From assembly GCF_000332315.1 (NCBI RefSeq), contig NZ_KB235941.1, positions 908,622 through 972,621 on the forward strand: a stretch of 64,000 nt of DNA, written 5' to 3'. Numbering within the stretch: the first letter of the stretch is position 1; every line of letters begins with the position of its first letter. A program made the position numbers and the translations under genes. The DNA comes from Prochlorothrix hollandica PCC 9006 = CALU 1027 (GTDB lineage: Bacteria > Cyanobacteriota > Cyanobacteriia > Prochlorotrichales > Prochlorotrichaceae). The notes beneath the pieces were generated by a model. That model searched no databases. It saw only the letters and a list, made by a program, of their open reading frames with translations, and was not told where the DNA came from. Positions 1 to 8,971 of this stretch are shown piece after piece.

Positions 1-231
1 GGCCTATGGTTAACGGTTTCAGGCCGATCGCCCCTGCCCCAGTTTGCCGAAGAACCCCAACCCGTTCCCACGGTGGTCACCCCTAAGGCATCCTTGGCTA
101 TTTCCTTGGATCAGCCCATTATCGAGTTTGATTTCGCTGAAACTGAAGCCCTCCCCGCCGTTTCCCCTGGGGCTGTTTCTATCCCTACGACGCAACAGAA
201 CGGGGCACAACCGGCTCCTGTTGCCCCTTGA
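1..231 (+). CDS. 3' end of an unrecognised protein (partial)
   Basis: Frame 1 is open from the window edge to a TGA at 229-231, giving the last 76 residues of a protein that begins upstream. The tail is rich in Pro, Ala, Val and Thr with scattered acidic residues, like a flexible linker or a disordered C-terminus. Codon use resembles the neighbouring genes (G/C in third positions), which is why I prefer this frame to the two overlapping ORFs in other frames. No family can be named from so short a tail. Confidence 0.5.
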   Translation, partial: GLWLTVSGRSPLPQFAEEPQPVPTVVTPKASLAISLDQPIIEFDFAETEALPAVSPGAVSIPTTQQNGAQPAPVAP

Positions 232-240
232 TTTGAAGAC

Positions 241-317
241 GGGTATCAACTGAAACCGGGACAGTGGGGTACGAAGCGCCCCACTGTCCTGTTAGTCTTG
301 TCCCGGTTAAAGCGGGA
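241..317. repeat. Palindromic repeat, family E (GGGACAAG type)
   Basis: This is one of about five copies of an intergenic palindrome built from GGGACAAGATT, a GC-rich hairpin around GGGGCG...CGCCCC, and a terminal GTTGATACCC. This copy is in inverse orientation. Other copies lie at 30215-30294, 57932-58010 and 62778-62855, with a decayed copy near 36139-36197 and an expanded piece at 23672-23750. It lies between two convergent genes (the partial gene and cbiD), where it could also act as a bidirectional terminator. Confidence 0.7.
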
Positions 318-322
318 ACCCC

Positions 323-1462
323 TTAAGACGGAAGCCAGGGTTGGAGAATTTTTTGGCCCTGGGGGCTGGTGACAATAATCTGGCGCTGGCGATCGAACAA
401 CAAACAGCCCACCACGGGCAAGCGGCGATCGCCGCTCGTCGTAACGTGTTTAGCCATATAGCCTTGGGCCTGGTCATCAATGCGCTGGGCTAGGCTGTCG
501 TAAAGTTGGGTAGCCCAATCGATGGGATCCCCTTGGGAGCGCGATCGCACTAAAGCCAGAGCCGCTTCCACCGTGCCACTGTTGAGGAGCTGGGGCAGCA
601 TCCCTGGGGGCAAGCCCAAAGCGCCAGCATGGGCCGTCAGAATTTCCAAGCGACCATCCGCCACATGATGATGGGTGTGGAAAATGCCCCCCGCCAGCTT
701 AATCAACTTGCCATGGTAGCCAAACAGCAGAATTTCCTGCACCCCGTTCAGGGCAGCGGCCACCAGTAAGGGGCCAAGCCAGTTGGCGGTTTTCAAGGTT
801 TGCTCTGGGGGGATTCCCAGGGTTTTAGCCAAATCAAGGCCATTTTCCCCCACACAAAAGACGAGGCTCCGGTATTGTTGGGCTTTTTGTTCCAGATCCT
901 GCTGGAATTGGGTCAGTTGTTCCGGGGAACTGAGGGGCTGGGATAGGCCACTGGTGCCCAACAGGGACAGACCCTCCACCACCCCAAAGGCCGCATTGGA
1001 GGTGCGTTGGGCCAGGGCTTGGCCTTCCGGCAAAATGAGGGTGACCCGGAGGCGATCGCCCGCTGCTAACTGCTCCGCCAGGGTTTGCTGCAACAGGTGC
1101 CGAGCATAGCGATAGATGGCCGCTGCGCCGGAGCTTTGGTGATGACCGATGCCCTCCCCCCCCTGGATCACGATCGTCGCCGTTTGTCCCAGGGGATTCA
1201 ACTCCACCTGTGCCCAAATGGGAGTGTGGCGGGTCAGATCCAGATTATCGCCAGGATCGCTACGGGTAATGGCCAGGGCCACCTGGGGCTGAAGTTGGGC
1301 CACCTGTTCAATGGCAATGGTGGCGGTTTCCGGGGGATCGATCAGGGGTAAGCTGACCTGGGTAATGGGGGGATCCCCCCCAGATCGTTGGAGGTGCTTC
1401 AAGGCAGCAAGGGCCGCAGCACAGGCAAAAACAGGGAGCGTGTAGCCGGAACGGGGAGCCAT
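323..1462 (-). CDS. cbiD: Cobalt-precorrin-5B (C1)-methyltransferase CbiD
   Basis: CbiD methylates C-1 of the corrin ring in anaerobic-type cobalamin synthesis, using S-adenosylmethionine. The protein opens with the family hallmark RSGYTLPVFACAAA and carries the TRSDPGDNLDLT and TPIWA segments typical of CbiD. A glycine-rich stretch, GGEGIGH, follows near residue 105. I chose the ATG at 1462, giving about 379 residues, because family members begin directly before RSGYTLP; an upstream ATG at 1498 would add 12 residues. A second cobalamin gene, cobM, lies 1.7 kb away on the other strand, which supports the assignment. No cobalamin riboswitch is visible upstream. Confidence 0.93.
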   Translation of the reverse strand: MAPRSGYTLPVFACAAALAALKHLQRSGGDPPITQVSLPLIDPPETATIAIEQVAQLQPQVALAITRSDPGDNLDLTRHTPIWAQVELNPLGQTATIVIQGGEGIGHHQSSGAAAIYRYARHLLQQTLAEQLAAGDRLRVTLILPEGQALAQRTSNAAFGVVEGLSLLGTSGLSQPLSSPEQLTQFQQDLEQKAQQYRSLVFCVGENGLDLAKTLGIPPEQTLKTANWLGPLLVAAALNGVQEILLFGYHGKLIKLAGGIFHTHHHVADGRLEILTAHAGALGLPPGMLPQLLNSGTVEAALALVRSRSQGDPIDWATQLYDSLAQRIDDQAQGYMAKHVTTSGDRRLPVVGCLLFDRQRQIIVTSPQGQKILQPWLPS

Positions 1463-1537
1463 GGCTAGGGTCGGGGCAATAAATGGCTGGAAAAACAATA
1501 CTCAAAAACCTATGCAACTGGCTACGATCGGGTCATT

Positions 1538-1678
1538 ATTCAGGGGGTCACGGGAGAATGAGGGTTTCAGGCTTCAGAAAACAGACCTGAGGCGATGGGA
1601 GAGGGTCTATTTCACCTGGGCAGATTCCCCGATTTTGGTAGGGGCAATCCCCCCGTGGTTGCCCCGGCTGTGGGTCGC
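1538..1678. repeat. 141-bp dispersed repeat, family F, copy 1
   Basis: This block is nearly identical to 58029-58170, in the same orientation: both run from ATTCAGGGG through CAGAAAACAGACCTGAGGCG to a palindromic GGGGCAATCCCCCCGTGG and end at GTGGGTCGC. Only a few substitutions separate the copies. It fills most of the gap between the divergent cbiD and acetyltransferase genes, so it may carry promoter or terminator activity. The rest of the 1463-1783 gap shows no gene. Confidence 0.75.
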
Positions 1679-1783
1679 CAATTGTTCCCCTCCTGGGTCG
1701 GGGTTAGAGATGGGTTAGACCTTGCGATCGCAGCAGAAGATTAGAAAGACTTCCAGTGATGTGTACACGGTAGCCCATTTCCC

Positions 1784-3163
1784 ATGATTCCTCCCCTTCC
1801 CCCATCCCTCGCCTACGGCGTTCCTGCCCCAGCCGATCACAACGCCCTGACCCATCTCTTAACCCAAGCCTTTGTGGCCCCTCCCCAGGCAGAATCCAGC
1901 TATATCCGCAATTTTGGCTTAGATCAGTTTCGAGTTTTGCGCCAGGGTAGCCAAATTTTGGGAACCTTAGCGTTGATTCCCATGGGTCAATGGTATGGGG
2001 GGCGACGGGTTCCCATAGTGGGGGTGGCTTCCGTGGCGATCGCCCCCGAACACCGCAGCCAAGGCCGAGGAGTGGCGCTAATGGAGGCGGCCCTGGGGGA
2101 GATGCAACAGCAGGGCACGGCCCTATCGGTGTTGTACCCCGCAACCCAACGGCTCTATGGCAAAGTGGGTTATGGGCCGGGGGGCAGCCGCTGGGGTTGG
2201 ACCTTAGCCACCGCCGGACTGAGGCTGGGATCACCGCCGCTGTCGGTCTATCCCTTGGATATCCCCCCAAATTTACCCCTGTCTGGGTTGACCGCCTGGG
2301 AAGGAAACAGAGTCGAGCCGCGATCGCCCCAGTCCCCCAATGGTTCAGCCCTGGATAATGGTTCAGCCCTGGATAATGGTTCAGCCCTGGATACAAATCC
2401 AGACCTTGGACTGGCTATAGACCCTGGAGCGACGACCCTGCAAACCCTGCAACGGTTATATCAAGCCTATGCCCGCCACCACAATGGACCCCTCGATCGA
2501 GCCTGGGGACTGTGGCGTAGCCGCCTCAACCCGGCTCAACCCAAGGCGTTGTATGGCTATGGCCTGGGTACGCCGAGCCAACCCCAGGGCTATGTGATGT
2601 TTAGCCAAAATCGCAGCCCCGTCCCAGCCCAGATCGCTACCCAGATCGCCCCCCAGATCGCTATTGAAGATTGGGCCTATACCAGCCCGGAAGCAGGGCT
2701 TAGTCTCTGGGCTTTTCTGGGATCCATGGGGTCCCAAATTCAGGGGATTACCTGGTGGGGTGGGGCGATCGATCCCCTCACCCTGTTATTACCCGAACTA
2801 GCCCTTCAGCCCCACGGCCATCAACGTTGGTTTCTGCGCCTGGTTAACCTGCCCGCTGCCCTCACGGCACGGGGCTATCCCCCCGGATTGGCGGGGGAAC
2901 TGCATCTGAAGGTCACCGATGCCCTGCTGCCTGCTAACCAAGGCTCCTGGATTTTGACCCTCGATCGGGGCCAGGGCCAAGTGACCCCAGGGGGCCGGGG
3001 CGATGTGCAGATAGCCATCGATAGCTTGGCTTCCCTGTATAGTGGCTTCTTGACCGCCCACCAGCTTCAGAGCCTGGGGCAGGTAACCGGATCATCGCAG
3101 TCCCTAGCCTGGGCCAGTCAAGTCTTTGGCGGTTCCGCCCCCTGGATGCCCGATCTGTTTTAA
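1784..3163 (+). CDS. Eis-type GNAT N-acetyltransferase with C-terminal SCP2-like domain
   Basis: The N-terminal 150 residues form a GNAT acetyltransferase domain: the stretch VASVAIAPEHRSQGRGVALM contains the acetyl-CoA binding loop (Q/RxxGxG/A) near residue 95, followed by LYPATQRLYGKVGYG, a motif typical of Eis-like enzymes. A second degenerate GNAT half follows, and the last ~110 residues resemble the sterol-carrier (SCP2) fold found at the end of Eis proteins. Known Eis enzymes acetylate amines such as aminoglycosides; the substrate here is unknown. Residues ~190-206 consist of NGSALD repeated three times, encoded by an 18-bp tandem repeat, placed in a linker. The total of 459 residues is slightly longer than usual because of that linker. 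It stands between cbiD and cobM but has no obvious link to cobalamin. Confidence 0.82.
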   Translation: MIPPLPPSLAYGVPAPADHNALTHLLTQAFVAPPQAESSYIRNFGLDQFRVLRQGSQILGTLALIPMGQWYGGRRVPIVGVASVAIAPEHRSQGRGVALMEAALGEMQQQGTALSVLYPATQRLYGKVGYGPGGSRWGWTLATAGLRLGSPPLSVYPLDIPPNLPLSGLTAWEGNRVEPRSPQSPNGSALDNGSALDNGSALDTNPDLGLAIDPGATTLQTLQRLYQAYARHHNGPLDRAWGLWRSRLNPAQPKALYGYGLGTPSQPQGYVMFSQNRSPVPAQIATQIAPQIAIEDWAYTSPEAGLSLWAFLGSMGSQIQGITWWGGAIDPLTLLLPELALQPHGHQRWFLRLVNLPAALTARGYPPGLAGELHLKVTDALLPANQGSWILTLDRGQGQVTPGGRGDVQIAIDSLASLYSGFLTAHQLQSLGQVTGSSQSLAWASQVFGGSAPWMPDLF

Positions 3164-3216
3164 GACCCACCCGACCCACCCCATTTTTTTAAGACCCACC
3201 CAACCTTGGATTATTC

Positions 3217-4077
3217 ATGGCTGCTGACCCTTCGACCCCCGTTGCTCCCCTCCCTGCCACCGTCTCCATCACCCCAACCCAGCCTCTCCCCCCAGCGGTC
3301 TACATTGTGGGGGCTGGTCCCGGCGATCCCGAACTCCTGACCCTCAAAGCATTGCGGTTGCTGGCCAGCGCCGATGTCATCCTCTATGCCGATTCCCTGG
3401 TTCCAGCCCAAATTTTGGAGTCCATCGGCTCCCAGGCCGAAACCATTCCCACCGCCAATAAAACCCTGGAGCAGATTTTGCCCCTGATGATCGATCGGGT
3501 GCGCCAAGGTCAGTCCGTGGTGCGGCTCCACTCCGGGGATCCCTGTCTCTATGGGGCGGTCCATGAACAAATGCAAGCCTTGGTCACCGCCGGCATTCCC
3601 TTCGAGGTGGTACCGGGCATCAGTGCTTTTCAAACCGCCGCCGCCAAGTTGGGGGTGGAACTAACGGTGCCGGGGTTGGTGCAAACCATTATTCTGACCC
3701 GCATCAGTGGCCGAACCCATGTGCCGGAACCGGAAGAATTAGCCAGCCTTGCGGCCCATAAAGCTAGCTTATGCCTCTATTTGGCGGCTCGCCATGTGGA
3801 ACGGGCGCAGGAGGCGTTATTGCTCCACTACGATCGCGATACCCCCGTGGCCATTTGTTACCGGCTGGACTGGCCCGATGAGCAACTGTGGGTTGTTCCC
3901 CTCCACCAAATGGCAGAGGTGACCCGACGGGAAGACCTGATTCGGACGACGCTCTATGTCATCAGTCCGGCCCTGGCGGTGCGGCCCCAGGCTGGGGAAT
4001 CGGGGGGAGACGATCGGCGATCGCAGCTCTACAACCCCACCCACAGCCACCTGTTCCGTCCCCGTGCCCAGGTCTAG
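3217..4077 (+). CDS. cobM: Precorrin-4 C11-methyltransferase
   Basis: CobM/CbiF transfers a methyl group to C-11 of (cobalt-)precorrin-4 in corrin ring synthesis. The protein shows the tetrapyrrole methylase signature VYIVGAGPGDPELLTLKA near residue 28, then YADSLV and RLHSGDPCLYG (substrate/SAM pocket, near residue 105), and VVPGISAFQTAAA. These are diagnostic of the C11 enzyme within the family. Residues 1-27 are a Pro/Thr-rich extension. The gene starts 53 bp after the acetyltransferase and may be co-transcribed with it. It pairs functionally with cbiD at 323-1462. The following 296 bp up to asd shows no convincing gene. Confidence 0.94.
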   Translation: MAADPSTPVAPLPATVSITPTQPLPPAVYIVGAGPGDPELLTLKALRLLASADVILYADSLVPAQILESIGSQAETIPTANKTLEQILPLMIDRVRQGQSVVRLHSGDPCLYGAVHEQMQALVTAGIPFEVVPGISAFQTAAAKLGVELTVPGLVQTIILTRISGRTHVPEPEELASLAAHKASLCLYLAARHVERAQEALLLHYDRDTPVAICYRLDWPDEQLWVVPLHQMAEVTRREDLIRTTLYVISPALAVRPQAGESGGDDRRSQLYNPTHSHLFRPRAQV

Positions 4078-4373
4078 TCCACCCCGGCATACTCGTCTCT
4101 CCAACTGGGGAAAAGGTTTGCGCCGATCGCAGCGATGGGTCAGCGGTCGAGGGGGTCTCTTCCAGCGGAAACGGGGGACAGGGAATGCTGCTGCGGCAGG
4201 GTTTCGGGTGCCCGGTGGAAGCCCAGGAACAGCCCCAGGGTCTGGGATCGCCCGGATCCGTCTCCACCCTGGCTCCGGCGATCGCCCCCATGGACTCCAG
4301 AGATACCCGTGGAGGTGGGGTTAAAGCCGCCGCCGTCAAGCCACTGTAAAACCCCTGTAACCTGGTGTTAGTC

Positions 4374-5420
4374 CTAGGCCGTCGTCACCGCAGACCGCGA
4401 TCGGCCTAGTAAGTCCTGGGCCACCAATAGCTCCGCAATCTGCACAGCATTGAGAGCAGCCCCCTTGCGAATCTGATCCCCACTCAGCCACAGTTCCAGA
4501 CCATTGGCATTAGAAATATCCTGGCGAATCCGGCCCACCAGCACATCATCCTGGCCGCTGGCCTCCAAGGGCATGGGGAAATAGTTACGGCTCCAGTCTT
4601 CCAGCAACTGGACTCCGGGAGCTGCCGCGATCAACTCACGGGCCTCCGCCACGGGGAATGGCTCCCCAAACTCCACATTGATGGCTTCGGAATGGGCACG
4701 CAACACGGGCACCCGCACACAGGTCGCCGTGACCCGCAGATCGGGCACGCCAAAAATCTTGCGGGTTTCATGGACCATTTTCAGTTCCTCCTCACAGTAG
4801 CCATTGGCGTTGAGGGGTGAGTTGTGGGGAAACAGATTAAAGGCCAGGGGATAGGGCAGAATCTCCGGTACAGGTGTTTCGCCGTTGAGGATGGCCTGAC
4901 TTTGGGTTTTCAGTTCCGCCATGGCCCGTGCCCCCGCCCCACTGGCGGATTGATAGGTGGCCACCACCACGCGCTGAATGGGACGCACCTGATGTAAGGG
5001 CCACAGGGCCACCCCCATGAGGATGGTGGTGCAATTGGGGTTGGCAATAATGCCCTGGTGCTGGCGAGCCGCTGCGGGGTTAATTTCCGGGACCACCAGG
5101 GGCACAGTGGGATCCATGCGGAAGGCACTGGAGTTATCAATGACGATCGCCCCCGCCGCCACAGCCTTGGGTGCCCAAACCTTGGAGATGCTACCCCCCG
5201 CCGAAGCCAGCACTAGATCCACCCCCTCAAGGGTCTCCTCGCTGACCGCTTCCACGGTAATCTCCCGGTCCCCATAGGCCAGGGATGTGCCCGCCGATCG
5301 CGGTGAAGCCAATAATTTAAGGTCGCTAATGGGAAACTGGCGCTGGTGCAACAATGCCAATAATTCGGTACCCACGGCTCCGGTGGCACCCAGAATGGCG
5401 ACTCGGTAGGATTGGGACAA
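4374..5420 (-). CDS. asd: Aspartate-semialdehyde dehydrogenase
   Basis: Asd reduces aspartyl phosphate to aspartate semialdehyde with NADPH, the branch point to lysine, methionine, threonine and isoleucine. The NADP-binding motif GATGAVG is at residues 11-17. The catalytic cysteine is Cys130 in NPNCTT, and the acid-base histidine lies in LRAHSEA near residue 240. The 348-residue length is normal for the family. thrB, another enzyme of the same amino-acid family, occurs at 31.5 kb. No operon partner is adjacent. Confidence 0.96.
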   Translation of the reverse strand: MSQSYRVAILGATGAVGTELLALLHQRQFPISDLKLLASPRSAGTSLAYGDREITVEAVSEETLEGVDLVLASAGGSISKVWAPKAVAAGAIVIDNSSAFRMDPTVPLVVPEINPAAARQHQGIIANPNCTTILMGVALWPLHQVRPIQRVVVATYQSASGAGARAMAELKTQSQAILNGETPVPEILPYPLAFNLFPHNSPLNANGYCEEELKMVHETRKIFGVPDLRVTATCVRVPVLRAHSEAINVEFGEPFPVAEARELIAAAPGVQLLEDWSRNYFPMPLEASGQDDVLVGRIRQDISNANGLELWLSGDQIRKGAALNAVQIAELLVAQDLLGRSRSAVTTA

Positions 5421-5590
5421 GGGACTTCCTCCAAAACTGAAACGGGGACGATCGGCAACCGGGGGATTTCGCTTCCCTCCGACGATCGGGGAGGGGGTTG
5501 GTCTAGATCACCAACTCTGGGGCTGAATACACCATGCCCCGGTGTCGATCGCCATGCCTATTGCAATCATGCGTATCACAATCATGCATA

Positions 5591-5689
5591 CAGCAGTCCT
5601 AAATGGGTCGTGTGGTGTGCCCCCTCCGGGGGCACACCACACCAAGGGTTTCAGCCATCGAGATCCTTACAACTGATTTAGGAGTGCTG
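5591..5689 (-). mobile_element. Family A MITE, copy 1 (99 bp, TA target duplication)
   Basis: A 99-bp element starts CAGCAGTCCTAAAT and ends TTTAGGAGTGCTG, so its ends are imperfect inverted repeats; the centre is a strong hairpin, GTGTGCCCCC...GGGGGCACAC. TA flanks both sides. It has no coding capacity. Five other copies occur in this window (34397, 48326, 49954, 57394 and 59924). The TA duplication and end sequence suggest mobilisation by an IS630/Tc1-type transposase that is not present here. Confidence 0.85.
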
Positions 5690-5974
5690 TATCACAATCA
5701 TGCATATCAAAATACAGAAGCTGATCTTACCCTGAATCCTGGGGGTCTCCCCGCGATCGGGAGAAGTCTGATGCCCCATCCTCCCCCATCCTCAGAGTGA
5801 GGAACCATCACCCCCATAACCCCAGCTCCTGGCCCGCCGTGACCCCAGAATTCATAAAGTTTCCCCCATCTGCTAGCGTCAAGACCGGACTTTGGGTTAG
5901 GATCGACCACTGCGGCATTGATAAGTGCAGTTTGTAAGTGCGGTAGTAGAAGTCGCCTTGGGATCCATGATTAA

Positions 5975-6026
5975 CTAGTGGTTATTAGCTAGTGGTTATT
6001 AGCTAGTGGTTATTAGCTAGTGGTTC
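5975..6026. repeat. 14-bp tandem repeat upstream of tig
   Basis: AGTGGTTATTAGCT is repeated about three and a half times directly. The unit length is not a multiple of three and the region is non-coding. It lies within 70 bp of the trigger factor start and therefore probably in its 5' leader or promoter. Confidence 0.8.
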
Positions 6027-6089
6027 CCCAGTCCCTCTGCAACGGCTTACGCCCCATTGCCCGATCGTTATCCGGTAAAATCACAACCC

Positions 6090-7583
6090 ATGAAAGTCAC
6101 TCAGGAAAGCCTCCCCGCCAGTCAAGTTCAGCTCGAAATCGAAGTCCCGGCAGACGTATCTGGGCAGGTGTACGAATCAACCCTGAGGCAGGTGGCTCAG
6201 CAGGTGCAGATTCCCGGTTTTCGCAAAGGCAAGGTTCCCCGCAAGATCCTAGTGCAGAAAATGGGGCAAGCCCATCTCAAAGCCAAAGCCCTGGAAGAAT
6301 TGTTGGACAAGGCCGTTAAAGATGCCACCAAAGCTGAAAAAATCCCGGTGTTGGGGAACTATAGCTTTGCTGAAACCTTTGACGAAATGGTGGCGAACTA
6401 TAACCCTGGGCAACCCCTCACCTTCACCGTGACAGCGGATGTGTTCCCAGAATTAAAGGTTAAACAATACACGGATCTCACCATTCAGGCCGTGGAAGTG
6501 TTCTACGATCCAGCCCAAATGGACACCGCCATTGAAAACCAGCGCAAGCAAATGTCTACCCTGGTGCCCGTGGAAGACCGAGCAGCGGAAATGGGCGATG
6601 TGGCAACCGTAGACTTTACGGGTCGTTATCAAGAGCCAGCCGAGGGAGAAGCCCCGGAAATCCCCAACGCCTCCGCCACGGATATGCAAGTGGAACTGGC
6701 CGATGGCCGCATGATTCCCGGCTTTGTGGAAGGGATTGTGGGCATGAAGCCGGGGGAGACCAAAACCGTTGCAGCCACCTTCCCCGATGCCTATGCTGAT
6801 GCAACCTTGGCCGGTCGTGCCGCCGAATTTGAGATCACCCTCTACGAACTCAAAATCCGGGAGCTACCGCCCCTAGACGATGAATTCGCCAAAAATCTCC
6901 AGTATGAGAGCCTGGACGATCTGCGCGAGAAACTGACCGATCGCTACCAAAAAGAGGCCAAAACCGCCTCGGAAACCAACCGCAACGAGGCTATCATCCG
7001 AGCCTTGGCAGAACAAATGGAGGTGGAATTCCCTGTCACCCTCATTGACCAGGAATCCAAACGCCTGGTGAACCAGATGTTTAACCAGTTGAAGCAATCG
7101 GGGCAAAACATCAATCAACTGATGTCTGATGAACTGATCGGCCACCTCCTTCGCGAGGCACGCCCCCAAGCCATTGAATCCCTCAAACAGACCCTAGCGG
7201 TGCAGGAAGTGGCTCGGGTCGAAAAGATGACGGTGGACAGCGCACGGGTCAATCAAGAAGTAGCGACCATCATAGCCACCGTCAAGGATCCCAAAAAGGT
7301 CAATATGGCCAACCTCAAGGAAGTGGTGGAGTTGGATCTGCTGCAACAACAGGTGATGGAGTGGTGTGCAGCCCACAACACCATTGAATGGATCACCCAA
7401 GAGGAAGCCGCTGCCCTGGCTGCCGCTGCCAAGGATTTAGCCGAGGGAACGGTGGCGGTGGATGCTGAAACCGTGGATGCTGAAACCGTAGACGCTGAAG
7501 CCGTGGAGGCTGAAACCGTAGACGCTGAAGCCGCAGACGCTGAAGCCGTAGATGCTGAAACCGTGGCCGCTGAAGACGATTAA
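6090..7583 (+). CDS. tig: Trigger factor (ribosome-associated chaperone/PPIase)
   Basis: Trigger factor binds ribosomal protein L23 at the exit tunnel and protects nascent chains. The ribosome-binding signature GFRKGKVP is at residues 43-50. An FKBP-like peptidyl-prolyl isomerase domain follows (around MGDVATVDFTGRY, residues ~155-240), then the helical C-terminal chaperone domain. I chose the ATG at 6090 because the family begins MKVTQE; an upstream ATG at 6057 is less likely. The last ~40 residues are an acidic array of VDAET/VDAEA pentapeptides ending EDD. The same repeat continues in frame beyond the stop codon, so the tail has been shortened (see 7584-7869). clpP and clpX follow on the same strand, as in other cyanobacteria. 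Confidence 0.96.
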   Translation: MKVTQESLPASQVQLEIEVPADVSGQVYESTLRQVAQQVQIPGFRKGKVPRKILVQKMGQAHLKAKALEELLDKAVKDATKAEKIPVLGNYSFAETFDEMVANYNPGQPLTFTVTADVFPELKVKQYTDLTIQAVEVFYDPAQMDTAIENQRKQMSTLVPVEDRAAEMGDVATVDFTGRYQEPAEGEAPEIPNASATDMQVELADGRMIPGFVEGIVGMKPGETKTVAATFPDAYADATLAGRAAEFEITLYELKIRELPPLDDEFAKNLQYESLDDLREKLTDRYQKEAKTASETNRNEAIIRALAEQMEVEFPVTLIDQESKRLVNQMFNQLKQSGQNINQLMSDELIGHLLREARPQAIESLKQTLAVQEVARVEKMTVDSARVNQEVATIIATVKDPKKVNMANLKEVVELDLLQQQVMEWCAAHNTIEWITQEEAAALAAAAKDLAEGTVAVDAETVDAETVDAEAVEAETVDAEAADAEAVDAETVAAEDD

Positions 7584-7869
7584 GCTGTGGACCCTAAAAC
7601 TAGGGACGCTGAAGCCGTAGACGCTGAAGCCGTGGATTCTGAAGTCTGCTTGACTGACGCAACTTCTGAAAGGCTTATGTTCCCGTAGGTTGGGTTGAGG
7701 TACGAAACCCAACACAACCATTGTGGCTGTTGGGTTTCGTACCTCAACCCAACCTACAGCGACCATCTTGTGTCAGTCAACCAGCGCTGAAGCCGTGGAC
7801 GCTGAAGCCGTGGACACCGCAGAAGTCGTTGAGGATCCAGCGATCGCGGATCCAGACACCACAGCCTAG
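7584..7869 (+). pseudogene. Detached former C-terminal tail of trigger factor
   Basis: After the tig stop (TAA at 7581-7583) the same frame continues with AVDPKTRDAEAVDAEAVDSE before reaching a family B insertion. Beyond that insertion, from 7786, a shifted frame resumes AEAVDAEAVDTAEVVEDP and ends at a TAG at 7867-7869. Joined, the two pieces read as the continuation and natural end of the acidic repeat tail. I infer that the ancestral gene ended at about 7869 and was shortened by a stop mutation and by an insertion. Which came first is unknown. Confidence 0.65.
7650..7780. mobile_element. Family B MITE inside the former tig tail
   Basis: A 131-bp insertion begins TTGACTGACGCAA and ends TTGTGTCAGTCAA, a 13-bp terminal inverted repeat with one mismatch. 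Its interior is a long hairpin: GTAGGTTGGGTTGAGGTACG pairs with a reverse copy ending AACCCAACCTAC. The same ends occur at 16966-17194 and 23509-23666, and the interior hairpin is related to 43256-43345. It has no coding capacity. Confidence 0.75.
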
Positions 7870-8239
7870 GGCCAGCCAACAGCAGCGATTTCTGGGGTTC
7901 CCCATGGCCCACGGAATGGGATCCATCAACCTAAGGGGTTCCTTCACCCCAGATGTCCCTGAGACCGATAGACTGGAACAAGGAAATGGGGCAGAGTTTC
8001 ACCCCAGCCCCGGCACCCTTGTCCCAGATCTGTGGCAGGATTGACCCAACGTCACCCCAGTCCGTCCGGTGGCTCCGTTCCTGATGGCCCGGTTTTGCAG
8101 CCTCAGCATCCAGAGGATATTGTCCGTTAGTTCCCTAGCCAGGGGATAACACTGGGATAATACCCATGGGGATCACACCAACCCATAAGTTGATTTCCAC
8201 CTCTTTCAACCCTTCAATTGCCAAGGTATTGCCAAGGTT
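7870..8239. other. Intergenic region upstream of clpP, nothing recognised
   Basis: About 370 bp between the old end of the tig tail and clpP. I see no gene, tandem repeat or convincing hairpin here. The clpP promoter and leader must lie within it unless clpP is read through from tig. Confidence 0.5.
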
Positions 8240-8962
8240 ATGTTGACCTCTCGATCCAACTCCACCATCTCGTCCCAAACCCACTCGGCGGGTCTCACCA
8301 GTTTCAATAGCCAAGGGGAAACCCTAGCCTCCCTCGCACCCTTGGGCATTGTCCCCACCGTGGTGGAACAATCAGGGCGGGGAGAACGGGCCTTTGATAT
8401 CTATTCCCGGCTGTTGCGGGAGCGGATTATCTTTCTGGGAACCCCGGTGGATGATAATGTTGCCGATTCCATTGTGGCCCAGTTGCTCTTTTTGGAATCC
8501 GAAGATCCGGAAAAAGATGTGCAGATCTACATCAACTCACCGGGGGGATCGGTTACGGCAGGGATGGCAATTTATGACACAATGCAACAGATTGCTCCTG
8601 ATGTCGTCACCATTTGTTTTGGTCTAGCTGCTAGTATGGGAGCATTTCTCCTAGCCGGCGGTACCTCAGGTAAGCGTCTCTCCCTGCCCAGCTCACGGAT
8701 TATGATTCACCAGCCCCTTGGGGGTGCCCAGGGTCAAGCCGTTGACATTGAGATTCAAGCCCGGGAAATTCTGTACCACAAAGCCAAGCTCAATGAGTTA
8801 TTGGCGGGGCACACTGGTCAACCCCTGGAACGCATTGAAGCTGACACAGAACGTGACTTTTTCATGTCCGCTGTGGAAGCCTGTGAGTATGGTCTTATCG
8901 ATCGGGTTCTGACCAAACCTGGGACTGCTCCATCCGCCAACCCTATTGCTGTAGTCAGCTAA
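8240..8962 (+). CDS. clpP: ATP-dependent Clp protease proteolytic subunit
   Basis: This serine peptidase forms the barrel that degrades substrates unfolded by ClpX or ClpC. The catalytic triad is visible: Ser132 in [11 protein letters not shown], His157 in IMIHQPLGG and Asp206 in TERDFFMS. The oligomerisation and substrate-groove motif INSPGGSV is near residue 99. The full 240 residues include an N-terminal extension of about 40 residues, low in conservation, that may be processed or may mean the start lies further in. clpX starts 9 bp downstream, so the two are surely co-transcribed; this is the ClpX-linked paralogue among the several ClpP/ClpR genes of cyanobacteria. Confidence 0.96.
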   Translation: MLTSRSNSTISSQTHSAGLTSFNSQGETLASLAPLGIVPTVVEQSGRGERAFDIYSRLLRERIIFLGTPVDDNVADSIVAQLLFLESEDPEKDVQIYINSPGGSVTAGMAIYDTMQQIAPDVVTICFGLAASMGAFLLAGGTSGKRLSLPSSRIMIHQPLGGAQGQAVDIEIQAREILYHKAKLNELLAGHTGQPLERIEADTERDFFMSAVEACEYGLIDRVLTKPGTAPSANPIAVVS

Positions 8963-8971
8963 GAGGCAGCT

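Larger units (their letters stand above)
5421..6089. other. Intergenic region upstream of tig with repeats
   Basis: This 669-bp gap between the divergent asd and tig genes holds no convincing gene. It contains imperfect repeats of TCACAATCATGCATA around 5570-5710, a family A mobile element inserted in them at 5591-5689, and a 14-bp tandem repeat (AGTGGTTATTAGCT, about three and a half copies) at 5975-6026 just before tig. The promoters of both genes must lie here. Confidence 0.6.

Noticed and set aside
1463..1783. Cobalamin riboswitch upstream of cbiD
   Set aside because: I see no B12-box-like sequence; the region is a dispersed repeat found also at 58 kb.
1704..2396. 230-residue minus-strand ORF
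   Set aside because: It overlaps the acetyltransferase gene antisense and consists of repeats arising from the NGSALD minisatellite and Pro/Arg-rich shadow sequence.
3888..4349. Genes in the cobM-asd gap and antisense to cobM
   Set aside because: Several open frames exist on both strands but their residues are low-complexity Gly/Pro/Arg, typical of shadow frames in GC-rich coding DNA.
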